A DNA stretch of 34,020 bases from JACOXT01 sp964372855 (GCA_964372855.1 CAYJRY010000008.1:1-34020); one strand, 5' to 3'; shown: positions 15,960-23,505, counted from the stretch's first letter. Notes: generated by a model not told the origin, from the letters alone. A program made the numbers and translations.

Positions 15960-17786
15960 ATGACTAAAGTGATAGAATATATGCCAGACGATTTTATCGT
16001 CAAGGATCCTATGGATGAAGTTTCGCAGATTAGAGAAAGAATTGATATAGTTTCATTTATTTCAGAATATATACCTCTTAAGAAAATGGGGAGGAATTTT
16101 AAGGCAAATTGTCCTTTCCATCAAGAAAAGACACCTTCTTTTATTGTTTCACCTGAGCGGCAAATTTGGCATTGTTTTGGAGGATGCAGCAAGGGAGGAG
16201 ATGTATTTTCTTTTTTAATGGAATATGAAAAATTGGAATTTGTTGAGGCATTAAGAATTCTAGCCAAAAGAGCAGGAGTTGCCCTTCGCGAATCAGCTTA
16301 TCAGAAAGGGGTATCATCGAAAAAGGAAAAAATTTATGCTTTAAATAGACTTGTCGCGGATTTTTATAATTTTGTATTAACAAAACATAAGGCTGGGGAA
16401 AAAGCCTTATCTTATCTTCTAAAAATTCGCAAAATTGATGAAAGACTAATTGATACTTTTATGATTGGGTATTCTCCAAAAGATGGTGTATCTTTATCTA
16501 ATTATCTTATTAATAAAAAGAAATTCAAACAAGAAGATCTGGTAGAAGCAGGTTTGGCATTTTATAGAGGCCCTTCGGCAAGCTCAGGGCAAGCACGAGT
16601 GCTTGATTTTTTTAGAGATAGAATTATGTTTCCTTTGATAGATCATAGAGGCAATGTTTTGGGTTTTTCAGGCAGAGCAATTGACGCTAACGCAATTGGC
16701 GGTAAATATATAAACACAAGAGAAACATTTGTTTACCACAAGTCAGATATGTTTTTCGGATTAAATATTGCAAAAGATGAAATAAAAATAAAAGATAAGG
16801 CAATTGTTGTTGAAGGGGAATTTGACGTTATTTCATCGTATAAGGAGGGAATTAAAAATACAATTGCTGTTAAAGGAACATCGTTAACTGATAATCAAGC
16901 TTTGTTATTGCATCGCTTTACAAATAATATATGTCTTTGTTTTGATAGAGACTTAGCCGGACTTGAGGCAACCAAAAGAAGTCTTGTGGTTTTGGAGAAG
17001 AAAGGATTCAATATCACTGTTGCTGTTTTTGAAAATGGCAAAGACGCAGATGAGGCAATTAAGGACAACCCAAGGCTATTTAAAAAAGCTTTGAAGGAAA
17101 ATATAGCTATATATGATTTTCTTTTCTCACATGCAATTACCTCACATGATAAAAATACAGTAATCGGTAAAAGGAAAATCTCAAGTGAATTTTTGCCAAT
17201 TATTTCTAATATTGAGAATGAAATAGTAAAGGAATTTTATCTTAAAAAGTTAGGTCTTGAACTAGATATATCGATTGAATCACTTGTTCGAGAACTAGAA
17301 AGAATTCAGAAGAAAGAAGTCATAAAAGTAAACATAAAAACTCCAAAACAAAGAAAGTCAAGACTAGAAATTTTAGAGGAATATCTTATTTCTTTAGTAA
17401 TTCAACACGAAAACCCAAAAATAGTTTTGGAAAATATTGTTGAAGTTCTTTCTGATTATCAATTCAAAAGCAAATCTTATAAAAAAATAATAGATTATTT
17501 ATTAAATTATTATGAAAAGAATGCTATATATAACAATCGTGAATTTCTAAAATTACTGCCACCTGAGCTGATAGCTAGCTTCGATACATGCTTTTTATAT
17601 CCTTTACCAAAATTTAAGGATCTAAATATTTATATAAATGAGGCTAGTAAAATTGCTTCTGAGTTGAGGAATTTGTACATAAAAGAAAAGATCAAAAAAA
17701 TATCTAAAGATTTTAAAGAAGATCAAGAAAAAGAATTAACTTATCTTACAAGTCTTTTGTCAAAAGCATCCCTTGTGGTAAAATAA
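15960..17786 (+). CDS. dnaG: DNA primase DnaG
   Basis: About 608 residues; it makes RNA primers at the replication fork. N-terminal CHC2 zinc finger: NCPFHQEKTPSF and HCFGGCSKGGD. Central TOPRIM domain: VVEGEFDVISSY (catalytic Glu) and LCFDRDLAGLEA (Asp-x-Asp). The last 170 residues are a helical helicase-binding region. I place the start at ATG 15960; the TTG at 15942 would add six basic residues. Residues about 204-216 (GPSASSGQARVL) are encoded by a palindromic element inserted between EAGLAFYR and DFFRDRIMFPL, normally a short loop. It is followed by rpoD, the classic dnaG-rpoD order of the macromolecular synthesis operon. Confidence 0.93.
   Translation: MTKVIEYMPDDFIVKDPMDEVSQIRERIDIVSFISEYIPLKKMGRNFKANCPFHQEKTPSFIVSPERQIWHCFGGCSKGGDVFSFLMEYEKLEFVEALRILAKRAGVALRESAYQKGVSSKKEKIYALNRLVADFYNFVLTKHKAGEKALSYLLKIRKIDERLIDTFMIGYSPKDGVSLSNYLINKKKFKQEDLVEAGLAFYRGPSASSGQARVLDFFRDRIMFPLIDHRGNVLGFSGRAIDANAIGGKYINTRETFVYHKSDMFFGLNIAKDEIKIKDKAIVVEGEFDVISSYKEGIKNTIAVKGTSLTDNQALLLHRFTNNICLCFDRDLAGLEATKRSLVVLEKKGFNITVAVFENGKDADEAIKDNPRLFKKALKENIAIYDFLFSHAITSHDKNTVIGKRKISSEFLPIISNIENEIVKEFYLKKLGLELDISIESLVRELERIQKKEVIKVNIKTPKQRKSRLEILEEYLISLVIQHENPKIVLENIVEVLSDYQFKSKSYKKIIDYLLNYYEKNAIYNNREFLKLLPPELIASFDTCFLYPLPKFKDLNIYINEASKIASELRNLYIKEKIKKISKDFKEDQEKELTYLTSLLSKASLVVK
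16570..16605. repeat. palindromic element inside dnaG
   Basis: GCCCT (16570-16574) pairs with AGGGC (16586-16590), and CAAGCAC-GA-GTGCTTG (16590-16605) forms a second hairpin. TTCGGCAAGCTCAGG (16574-16588) is identical to the string in the purQ element. It is in frame and encodes PSASSGQARVL; the surrounding sequence is much more AT-rich. Confidence 0.65.
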
Positions 17787-17885
17787 ATCCAGCACCTTTT
17801 AAAAACAAGAGAATGATAAGGATGATTTTCATTATCTATTTTTCCAAAGACTTAGGTTAACGCTCTAAATAAAAAGGTGCTGGAT
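17787..17885. repeat. 99-bp block bounded by a 14-bp inverted repeat between dnaG and rpoD
   Basis: ATCCAGCACCTTTT (17787-17800) begins directly after the dnaG stop codon and its exact reverse complement AAAAGGTGCTGGAT is at 17872-17885. Between them are 71 nt containing a weaker hairpin, GATAA-(GGA)-TGA paired with TCATTATC. There is no U-run after the right arm, so this is not a plain intrinsic terminator. It could be a structured intercistronic RNA, a processing site, or a MITE-like insertion; no ORF lies inside and no target-site duplication is seen. Confidence 0.7.
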
Positions 17886-17902
17886 AAAAGATTAGACATC
17901 CT

Positions 17903-18988
17903 ATGAAGAAAAAGTCAGTTGATATTCTTTCATATATTGTAACGTCTGCTAAAAAAAGGGGTTTTATTACCCAAGATGAAATCTTGTCAATTTTCCAAAA
18001 ACCAGAGGAGCATTTAGAAGAATTGGACAAACTCTACGACAGGCTTCAGAAGGCAGAAATTGATGTTTTTGAATCTGTTGTTAAGGATCAAGACGGAGAG
18101 AAGCCAATTGAGGCGTTGGAAAAAGAACTCGAAGCGTTAACGGTTTTAACAGAGGGAACTGTTTCTGACCCAGTAAGAATGTATCTTAAAGAAATTGGAA
18201 GAATTCCCTTGTTGAATTTTGAACAAGAGATATCGCTTGCTAAAAAAGTAGAAAAAGGAGATAGGAGTGCCAAAAGAACTCTAATCACCTCAAATCTTAG
18301 ACTGGTTGTTTCAATTGCAAAAAAATATGTTGGACGCGGTCTAACACTTCTGGATTTAATACAAGAGGGTAATCAAGGATTGATTCGTGCTGTTGAAAAG
18401 TATGACTGGAGGAGAGGATATAAATTCTCAACATACGCCACTTGGTGGATAAGGCAATCTATTACTCGCGCAATTGCTGATCAAGCAAGAACAATTAGAA
18501 TCCCAGTCCACATGGTTGAAAATATAAATAGGTTTTTAAGAACCTCTAGAAAACTCATGCAGGAATTGGGGCGAGAGCCAACGCCTGAGGAAGTTGCGAA
18601 AGTTTTGGGCATTGATCCTGATAAGGCACTTGAGATTATTAAAATTTCTCAAGAACCGGCAAGCTTGGAAACACCAGTTGGAGATGAAGATGACTCAAGG
18701 CTTGGAGATTTTATTCATGACACTGTTGCTCCAACTCTTTTTGATTCAGCAAGTCGTGAACTTTTAAAGGAACAAGTAGAACAGGTTTTGCTTACTTTAT
18801 CAGATAGAGAAAGAAGAGTTCTGGAGGAAAGATTTGGTCTTAAAGACGGTAAGCCAAAAACACTTGAGGAAGTAGGACGTATGTTTGCTGTAACTAGAGA
18901 AAGAATTCGTCAGATTGAGGCAAAAGCGCTTCGTAAGCTTCGTCATCCATCCCGCGGCAACAAACTAAAAGATTATGTAAGCGGCTAG
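17903..18988 (+). CDS. rpoD: primary RNA polymerase sigma factor RpoD/SigA
   Basis: A 361-residue sigma-70. A short region 1.1-like N-terminus (FITQDEILSIFQ) is followed by region 1.2 (DPVRMYLKEIGRIPLL near residues 87-102), region 2 with DLIQEGNQGLIRAVEKYDWRR-type core binding and the -10 recognition helix STYATWWIRQSITRAI, region 3, and region 4 with the -35 helix TLEEVGRMFAVTRERIRQIE. Everything needed for housekeeping promoters is present; the extended -10 boxes in this window agree with region 3.0 contact. No Shine-Dalgarno is visible. The stop shares CTAG with the stop of the convergent next gene. Confidence 0.95.
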   Translation: MKKKSVDILSYIVTSAKKRGFITQDEILSIFQKPEEHLEELDKLYDRLQKAEIDVFESVVKDQDGEKPIEALEKELEALTVLTEGTVSDPVRMYLKEIGRIPLLNFEQEISLAKKVEKGDRSAKRTLITSNLRLVVSIAKKYVGRGLTLLDLIQEGNQGLIRAVEKYDWRRGYKFSTYATWWIRQSITRAIADQARTIRIPVHMVENINRFLRTSRKLMQELGREPTPEEVAKVLGIDPDKALEIIKISQEPASLETPVGDEDDSRLGDFIHDTVAPTLFDSASRELLKEQVEQVLLTLSDRERRVLEERFGLKDGKPKTLEEVGRMFAVTRERIRQIEAKALRKLRHPSRGNKLKDYVSG

Positions 18989-19380
18989 TAGCCAAAACTA
19001 TGTTTTAGTCGGCTTAAAAAAGAAGGACGTGTTATGTGTTCATCATGAGGACTTGTAATTTCTTCAATCTTTTGTCCTTTTAGTCTTGCAATTTCAATCT
19101 CAAGTCGCTGTTTTTCTTTCTCCAAATTTGCAATAGTTTTGCTTGCATTTTGTAAAGCCGAATCTTTACCATGAATCGCAAAGTATGCAGTTATCCTATC
19201 AGCAAGACTTATTAAAAAGCTAATAAAAAATCCCAAAAGCAGTGATAGTATTACAATGATATACATGGGAACTGCGGATATAAGGTAATTTCCTATCCTT
19301 ATACTCGCAAGGTTTGTATTTTGAGTAGCAAAAAACGCCATTCCCAAACCAAATACGACTAAAATTATCAAAGCTAACAT
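18985..19380 (-). CDS. LapA-domain membrane protein
   Basis: A 131-residue protein of the LapA (DUF1049) type: two membrane segments (about residues 1-17 and 37-62) around the typical FFATQNTNLASIRIGNYLISAVP loop, then a coiled-coil tail (KTIANLEKEKQRLEIEIARLK, residues 83-103) in the cytoplasm. In E. coli the relative LapA works with LapB on lipopolysaccharide assembly, but the fold is widespread in bacteria without LPS and its role here is unknown. A TAGAAT lies 8 nt before the ATG, inside an AT-rich hairpin. Confidence 0.75.
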   Translation of the reverse strand: MLALIILVVFGLGMAFFATQNTNLASIRIGNYLISAVPMYIIVILSLLLGFFISFLISLADRITAYFAIHGKDSALQNASKTIANLEKEKQRLEIEIARLKGQKIEEITSPHDEHITRPSFLSRLKHSFGY

Positions 19381-19382
19381 AT

Positions 19383-19411
19383 AACTTAATTCTATGGAGA
19401 ATAATTAAGTT
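19383..19411. repeat. AT-rich hairpin upstream of the LapA-like gene
   Basis: AACTTAATTCT and AGAAT(AAT)TAAGTT can pair around an ATGG loop. It lies 3 nt upstream of the minus-strand start codon and contains its likely -10 box, so it may be an operator rather than a terminator. No regulator is identified. Confidence 0.35.
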
Positions 19412-19510
19412 TGCTGATAAGAAAAGGTAAGGATTGTGTAAGAAAGTGCTACATTTTTTCTGAGCTAGATTTCTAAGTTCAAGAGATGTAAAATAGGTCG
19501 AATCTAAGCT

Positions 19511-19969
19511 ATGACAGAACGACGCTTTAATGAGGGAAATCCTTTTAGAAGAATGCCAAGTATTCTCCGAGTGGAATTTTTTACTTGGATGCGATCTCTA
19601 GGAGATGAAGCTGATGCCTCTGATGATTTAGAATTGCAATTTAAGGTCGGCTATGTTATTGCAGCACATATTGCAATAACAGAAGCTCTTGAGGGTAAAT
19701 TTGGTAGATCTCCTTGGGGGCAGCCTCTTAGCGCATTACTTAAAGAATCAGATAAAAATATCTCTGGGTCAGAAGAACCAATATATGATGAGGATTTTTT
19801 ACCTTTCGCAACGCAGCGAACAGCTCAAGTTTTTTTTCAAGAATACCCCGGCTCAAAAGCTGCGGAAGAAATAGTAAAACAAGGATTAGAAGCGCCTTTT
19901 GGGTATCATATTAGTCTGCTAATGCAAATATTTAAGGATGACTTAGAAAAAAGGCAAACTAGAAACTGA
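19511..19969 (+). CDS. hypothetical protein, 152 aa
   Basis: I do not recognise a family. The protein is soluble, acidic and mostly helical, with no Cys, signal peptide or membrane segment. It has an aromatic FFTWMRSLGDEAD segment near residue 23, an Ala-rich helix VGYVIAAHIAITEALEGKFG (residues 47-66) and an acidic middle. Codon use matches its neighbours. It ends 16 nt before the 3' end of the convergent tRNA gene. No Shine-Dalgarno is evident. Confidence 0.6.
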   Translation: MTERRFNEGNPFRRMPSILRVEFFTWMRSLGDEADASDDLELQFKVGYVIAAHIAITEALEGKFGRSPWGQPLSALLKESDKNISGSEEPIYDEDFLPFATQRTAQVFFQEYPGSKAAEEIVKQGLEAPFGYHISLLMQIFKDDLEKRQTRN

Positions 19970-19985
19970 CAACCTCAAACCCTTG

Positions 19986-20057
19986 CTCCGCGGCGAGGAC
20001 TCGGACCTCGAACCTTATCCTTAACAGGGATCTGCTCTACCATTGAGCTACCGCGGA
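19986..20057 (-). tRNA. tRNA-Asn (anticodon GTT)
   Basis: The reverse strand folds into a full cloverleaf: acceptor TCCGCGG/CCGCGGA, D stem GCTC/GAGC with GG in the loop, anticodon loop CTGTTAA (anticodon GTT), T stem CGAGG/CCTCG. The discriminator is G, as expected for Asn. CCA is not encoded (CAA follows). Two oddities: the T loop is TCCGAGT, so position 55 is C instead of the near-universal U, and the top anticodon-stem pair 27-43 is a G-A mismatch. Confidence 0.93.
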
Positions 20058-20269
20058 ATATTAATGTACATCAACAATTCTATCACTAAATAACGCGTAA
20101 ATCCACCCCACAACTACACTATGAATTGCCGCTATTCAGAATGTTCTCTGTAACCATTATGTTGTTCGAAAATCGTTCCATTGCTCGAGCAAGTATAACT
20201 ATCTCAAGCATGTTTTATAATCCATTTCTCAATATCCTAATAAAATAGAAAGATATATAAATGACTTTT

Positions 20270-20386
20270 TTATACAGGGATTATTTTCATGGGTCGCATA
20301 TCTTCTGCTTGTCCGATTACAAAAATTCCACTAAGACTCAGGTAAAGATCGTGTTTCACTTGGAAGGTATCAGTTGAGCTTGCCAT
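20270..20386 (-). CDS. possible 38-aa small protein
   Basis: An ATG ORF with a good Shine-Dalgarno (AGAGGT, 5 nt spacing), coding MASSTDTFQVKHDLYLSLSG and 18 more residues. No family is recognised. It occupies part of the 392-nt stretch between the tRNA and the L,D-transpeptidase gene; the rest (20058-20269) shows no gene. Length is too short to decide on coding statistics. Confidence 0.4.
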   Translation of the reverse strand: MASSTDTFQVKHDLYLSLSGIFVIGQAEDMRPMKIIPV

Positions 20387-20449
20387 TTTTACCTCTTTAT
20401 TACCATTTTATTACTATCTTTATATTTTTTTAGAGAATAATGAAAGAGT

Positions 20450-20881
20450 ATGAGAGTCTTTGCTTTCGTCGTGTTAGTTTTTTTATTTATATTTTTCCCA
20501 AAAGATTCCTTTGCTTTGGAGAAAATTATAGTGGTTAACACAAATAACCAAACACTCCAAGCTATTGAGGGTGGAAATATAGTTCGCCAAGTTTTTGTCT
20601 CAACTGGACTTCCTTTGTCGCCTACTGTAAAAGGAGACTTTAGAATTTATGCAAAGATTCCTTTTCAGAATATGAGAGGATACTCGCCATATAAAGGACG
20701 CTACTTTCTTCCAAATGTTCCCTACGTTATGTATTTCTTCCGAGGTTATGGTCTACACGGTACTTATTGGCATAATAATTTCGGAAGACCCATGAGCAAT
20801 GGCTGTGTTAATCTTCCAACTTATGAAGCTGAATGGCTTTATCAATGGGCTCCGCATGGAACATTGGTAAAGGTAGTTTAA
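20450..20881 (+). CDS. secreted L,D-transpeptidase (YkuD domain)
   Basis: A 143-residue protein with a signal peptide (about residues 1-22, ending FA-LEK) and a minimal YkuD domain that cross-links or anchors peptidoglycan by a catalytic Cys. The motif reads HGTYWHNNFGRPMSNGCVNL (about residues 103-122): the first His and the Cys are present, but the usual SHGC is SNGC, so the His preceding the catalytic Gly-Cys is Asn. No LysM or other binding domain is present. It indicates a peptidoglycan wall outside the cytoplasmic membrane. Confidence 0.87.
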   Translation: MRVFAFVVLVFLFIFFPKDSFALEKIIVVNTNNQTLQAIEGGNIVRQVFVSTGLPLSPTVKGDFRIYAKIPFQNMRGYSPYKGRYFLPNVPYVMYFFRGYGLHGTYWHNNFGRPMSNGCVNLPTYEAEWLYQWAPHGTLVKVV

Positions 20882-20924
20882 TGTAAGTGGCTACTATTAT
20901 TTGCGATATCTGCATATTTTCCTA

Positions 20925-20953
20925 TTGCAATTTTTTTATAAAAGATATATATT
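20925..20953 (+). promoter_or_regulatory. sigma-70 promoter of the metK riboswitch
   Basis: TTGCAA (20925-20930) and TATATT (20948-20953) are separated by 17 bp. Transcription would begin near 20960, right at the first base of the aptamer. Confidence 0.65.
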
Positions 20954-20960
20954 AAGAATA

Positions 20961-21068
20961 CATCAAGAGCGGTCGAGTTTTTCGACCCAGCAACCGAGTA
21001 ATACGGTGCTTTAGGGTCCGAGAGGACAGATGCGGTCTGATAAAGGGTAGGACAAATTATGATTGTAG
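20961..21068 (+). promoter_or_regulatory. SAM riboswitch aptamer (SAM-I/SAM-IV superfamily)
   Basis: P1 is CATC (20961-20964) with GATG (21029-21032). P2 is GGTCGA/TCGACC (20971-20976, 20982-20987). The conserved core AGCAACC (20989-20995) pairs with GGTGCT (21005-21010) leaving a bulged A, as in P3 of SAM-I/IV. P4 is GTCC-GAGA-GGAC (21016-21027). The region to 21068 may supply the extra downstream stem or pseudoknot seen in SAM-IV types. The AAGAG-GG core after P1 and the metK gene downstream support S-adenosylmethionine as ligand. The exact subclass needs a covariance model. Confidence 0.82.
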
Positions 21069-21092
21069 CCTCTCGGATAGAGAGGTTTTTTT
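21069..21092 (+). terminator. expression platform: intrinsic terminator that also hides the metK RBS
   Basis: CCTCTC (21069-21074), loop GGATA, GAGAGG (21080-21085), then seven T. The 3' arm AGAGG is also the Shine-Dalgarno, 7 nt before the metK ATG. The 5' arm CCTCTCGGA (21069-21077) is exactly complementary to TCCGAGAGG (21017-21025) in P4 of the aptamer, giving an antiterminator. SAM binding would keep P4 folded and allow termination and RBS hiding. Confidence 0.8.
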
Positions 21093-22205
21093 ATGTCTAA
21101 TCATCACATGTTTACCTCAGAGTCTGTATGCGCTGGACACCCTGATAAAATTTGTGATCGAGTAAGTGACGCAATAGTTGATGCGGTTTTGGCAAAAGAT
21201 CCTTATGGAAGGGTGGCTGTTGAGACACTTGTGACATATAATCACATGACAATTGCTGGTGAAGTTACATCGCAACACAAAATTGACTTTGAACAAATAG
21301 CTAGACAAGAGATCAAAGCATTAGGCTATACTGATAAAAACCTGAATTTTACACATCAATCTCCAATAAATGTTTTTGTTCACACTCAATCAAGAGAAAT
21401 TGCTGCGGGTGTTGATGTCTTAGGAGCTGGAGATCAAGGAATGATGTTTGGATTTGCATGTCGTGAGACAGGATCTTTTATGCCATTGACAGTTTCAATT
21501 GCACACGCATTGGCAAAAAGAATAGACGAGGTTAGAGAAAAATGTATTTTAAATTACTTACGACCAGACGGCAAAACTCAAGTTACAGTTGAGTATAAAA
21601 ATGGGAAGCCCTATAAAATTAAGACCGTTGTTATAGCTGTTCCACACAAAGAATCTGTTCCGCTTCAGGAGGTAAAAAAAGATATATATAAAAAAGTTAT
21701 AACTCCTGTTCTTGAGAAGTTTGGATTCAAAGTTGGCATAAAAGATGTTGTTGTGAATGGAACAGGAATATGGCATTTCGGCGGACCAGCGTCTGATACT
21801 GGTGTAACTGGAAGAAAAATAATCGTTGATACTTATGGAGGATATGCTCGAGTAGGTGGAGGATGTTTCAGCGGTAAGGATCCAACCAAAGTTGATCGGT
21901 CAGGAGCCTATGCAGCCAGATTTTTAGCCAAAAATATAGTCGCTCATAGATTAGCTGATAAAGCAGAAGTACGCATAGCCTATTTTATAGGAGCCAAAAA
22001 ACCAATTATGCTGGAAGCTGAAACATATAATACTTCAAGAATGCAAGATAGGGTGATTAAAGATTTCATGTATAAAATTCTTGATACATCAGTAGGTGGA
22101 ATTTTACAAGGACTGGATTTGCGAAAACCTATTTATAAAGAAACCTCTTGTTATGGTCATTTCGGAAGAGACAACTTTTCATGGGAGAAAATCGTGGATG
22201 TATAA
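21093..22205 (+). CDS. metK: S-adenosylmethionine synthetase MetK
   Basis: A 370-residue enzyme making SAM from methionine and ATP. Motifs: TSESVCAGHPDKICDRVSD (about residues 8-26), the ATP-binding GAGDQGMMFGFAC (about 111-123), and the phosphate loop GGGCFSGKDPTKVDRS (about 256-271). It is slightly shorter than the usual 380-400 residues. The residue before GGG is Val where many MetK have His. The start ATG lies 7 nt after an AGAGG Shine-Dalgarno that sits in the riboswitch terminator hairpin. Control by SAM through the leader is expected. Confidence 0.95.
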   Translation: MSNHHMFTSESVCAGHPDKICDRVSDAIVDAVLAKDPYGRVAVETLVTYNHMTIAGEVTSQHKIDFEQIARQEIKALGYTDKNLNFTHQSPINVFVHTQSREIAAGVDVLGAGDQGMMFGFACRETGSFMPLTVSIAHALAKRIDEVREKCILNYLRPDGKTQVTVEYKNGKPYKIKTVVIAVPHKESVPLQEVKKDIYKKVITPVLEKFGFKVGIKDVVVNGTGIWHFGGPASDTGVTGRKIIVDTYGGYARVGGGCFSGKDPTKVDRSGAYAARFLAKNIVAHRLADKAEVRIAYFIGAKKPIMLEAETYNTSRMQDRVIKDFMYKILDTSVGGILQGLDLRKPIYKETSCYGHFGRDNFSWEKIVDV

Positions 22206-22210
22206 CAATT

Positions 22211-22390
22211 TTATTCGCAACAAGGGTCTTTGAAGCCGCAGTTTTTGCAAATTGCATCTCTTGTCCCAGGAAGAGCACTTATTTTTGCTTGACATCGAGG
22301 ACAATTTTGAAGCACCAATTCAAAATCCCGATCTTTTTCATTCTGGTTAATCTGTTTTTCTTGGATTGGTTGTTGAGTCTTTAAATTCAT
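22211..22390 (-). CDS. small zinc-ribbon protein, 59 aa
   Basis: The N-terminal half is polar (Gln, Asn, Lys-rich); the C-terminal half holds two CxxC knuckles, NCPRC and ICKNC, spaced 16 residues apart, and ends DPCCE. This is a typical one-finger zinc ribbon; the role is unknown. The start is supported by TGCTATCAT, an extended -10 ending 6 nt before the ATG, so the mRNA should be leaderless. It converges on metK with 5 nt between the stops. Confidence 0.72.
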   Translation of the reverse strand: MNLKTQQPIQEKQINQNEKDRDFELVLQNCPRCQAKISALPGTRDAICKNCGFKDPCCE

Positions 22391-22396
22391 GATCCA

Positions 22397-22405
22397 ATGA
22401 TAGCA
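22397..22405 (-). promoter_or_regulatory. extended -10 of the zinc-ribbon gene
   Basis: On the minus strand TGCTATCAT, with exactly 6 nt from the -10 to the start codon. No good -35 is seen, as expected for an extended -10 promoter. Confidence 0.55.
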
Positions 22406-22447
22406 GATATGAGTTTTAGCTTCACTTATTGCGTTAAGCTACAAATA

Positions 22448-22456
22448 TGCTATGAT
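22448..22456 (+). promoter_or_regulatory. promoter of the beta-propeller gene
   Basis: TGCTATGAT is an extended -10, with TTGCGT (22429-22434) as -35 at 16 bp from TATGAT. Because the ATG at 22452 lies inside the -10 box, it cannot be on the transcript; translation must start downstream, at 22491. Confidence 0.6.
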
Positions 22457-22490
22457 GCGATTGAATTTATCTATTAATTTACGAATTATA

Positions 22491-23480
22491 ATGAGGATTA
22501 TCAAGTTTCTAGTATTTATAATAGTACTTTTGTTTTATCACTCATCAAATGCTCAAGCATCTACTACTATTAATTTATTTCAAATAACAACTGATGGAAG
22601 CCAGCAAAAAGATCCTTTTATATATAAAAATTCAGTCGTATACAATAGTTATGGTGATATTTGGGGATATGATCTTGAAACAAAAGAAAATTTTCCTATT
22701 TTAGAAAAAGAAGGAGAACAATATTTAACGAGCTTTTACAAAAATTCTGAGAAGAATATGATTGTTTACGAGGATGTAAATGATTCAAACTTAGATTATG
22801 ATGTTCGCTTATATAATGTAATTACTCATGAGGATGTACTTATTGCTGGTGGTTTTGGATCTCAAACAGGCGGTGTAACAAATGGAAAAGTCATTGTATA
22901 TATAAATGGAGGAGCATGTGGTAGTTTGCATATTTATAACATTCGCAAAAAGACAACTAAACAAATTGAAAATTTCACTTGTTCTCCTTTAAGAATTTCA
23001 GGCGACATTCTTGTTTATCCAATCGCTGATCCTCAAGGCACAAATATTAAAGGACATAATACCAATACTGGTGAATTTTTCGATGTCATAATAGAAGAAG
23101 GTTTTCAAGAATCTGCAGATACATCTAAAAACAAAGTAGTTTGGGTCCATTACACAACTGGAGCATTAGGAGATTATAACGCCATAAAACTTAAGGATTT
23201 AGAAACTGGCGAGATAAAAACAATTTATGAAAGTACATCAACTACCTTACAAGCACCAGCGATCTCTAATAGATATATTGTTTGGTCTGAGAGTTCGGCT
23301 CAGCATGTAAATGGAATCAAGGGCTATGATTTGAAAAGAGGCGAAGTTTTTGAAGTCCAACCTCAAGGCTCGCATCAAAACTCTCATACAATTCCAGCAA
23401 TCTATGATAATACCGCAGTATGGATGTCATTTCGAACAGGAAACGGCGACATTTATGGAGCAAAATTTAGAAATATTTGA
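22491..23480 (+). CDS. secreted TolB-like beta-propeller protein
   Basis: A signal peptide (MRIIKFLVFIIVLLFYHSS, cleavage near QAS-TT) is followed by about six repeats of roughly 45 residues with the pattern hVVWxxxxxGxxDIYxYDLxTGE, for example NSVVYNSYGDIWGYDLET and NKVVWVHYTTG...LKDLETGE. This is the WD40/TolB-type propeller common in secreted bacterial proteins of unknown binding role. The start at 22491 is preferred over 22452, which falls in the -10 box. No catalytic residues are evident. It faces the LamG gene tail to tail. Confidence 0.78.
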   Translation: MRIIKFLVFIIVLLFYHSSNAQASTTINLFQITTDGSQQKDPFIYKNSVVYNSYGDIWGYDLETKENFPILEKEGEQYLTSFYKNSEKNMIVYEDVNDSNLDYDVRLYNVITHEDVLIAGGFGSQTGGVTNGKVIVYINGGACGSLHIYNIRKKTTKQIENFTCSPLRISGDILVYPIADPQGTNIKGHNTNTGEFFDVIIEEGFQESADTSKNKVVWVHYTTGALGDYNAIKLKDLETGEIKTIYESTSTTLQAPAISNRYIVWSESSAQHVNGIKGYDLKRGEVFEVQPQGSHQNSHTIPAIYDNTAVWMSFRTGNGDIYGAKFRNI

Positions 23481-23505
23481 TGGCCTAAACTTAGTATAAG
23501 TATAT

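Noticed and set aside
17787..17885. Inverted repeat between dnaG and rpoD as an intrinsic terminator
   Set aside because: The 71-nt loop is too large and no U-run follows the right arm; rpoD also has no clear promoter after it, so read-through seems needed.
20181..20192. 12-bp palindrome TTGCTCGAGCAA
   Set aside because: No second copy, no T-tract and no gene boundary close by; such a palindrome can arise by chance.
20101..20230. Short plus-strand ORF beginning MLFENRSIARAS
   Set aside because: Only 29 codons, no Shine-Dalgarno and no good promoter; the 20058-20269 stretch is left as non-coding.
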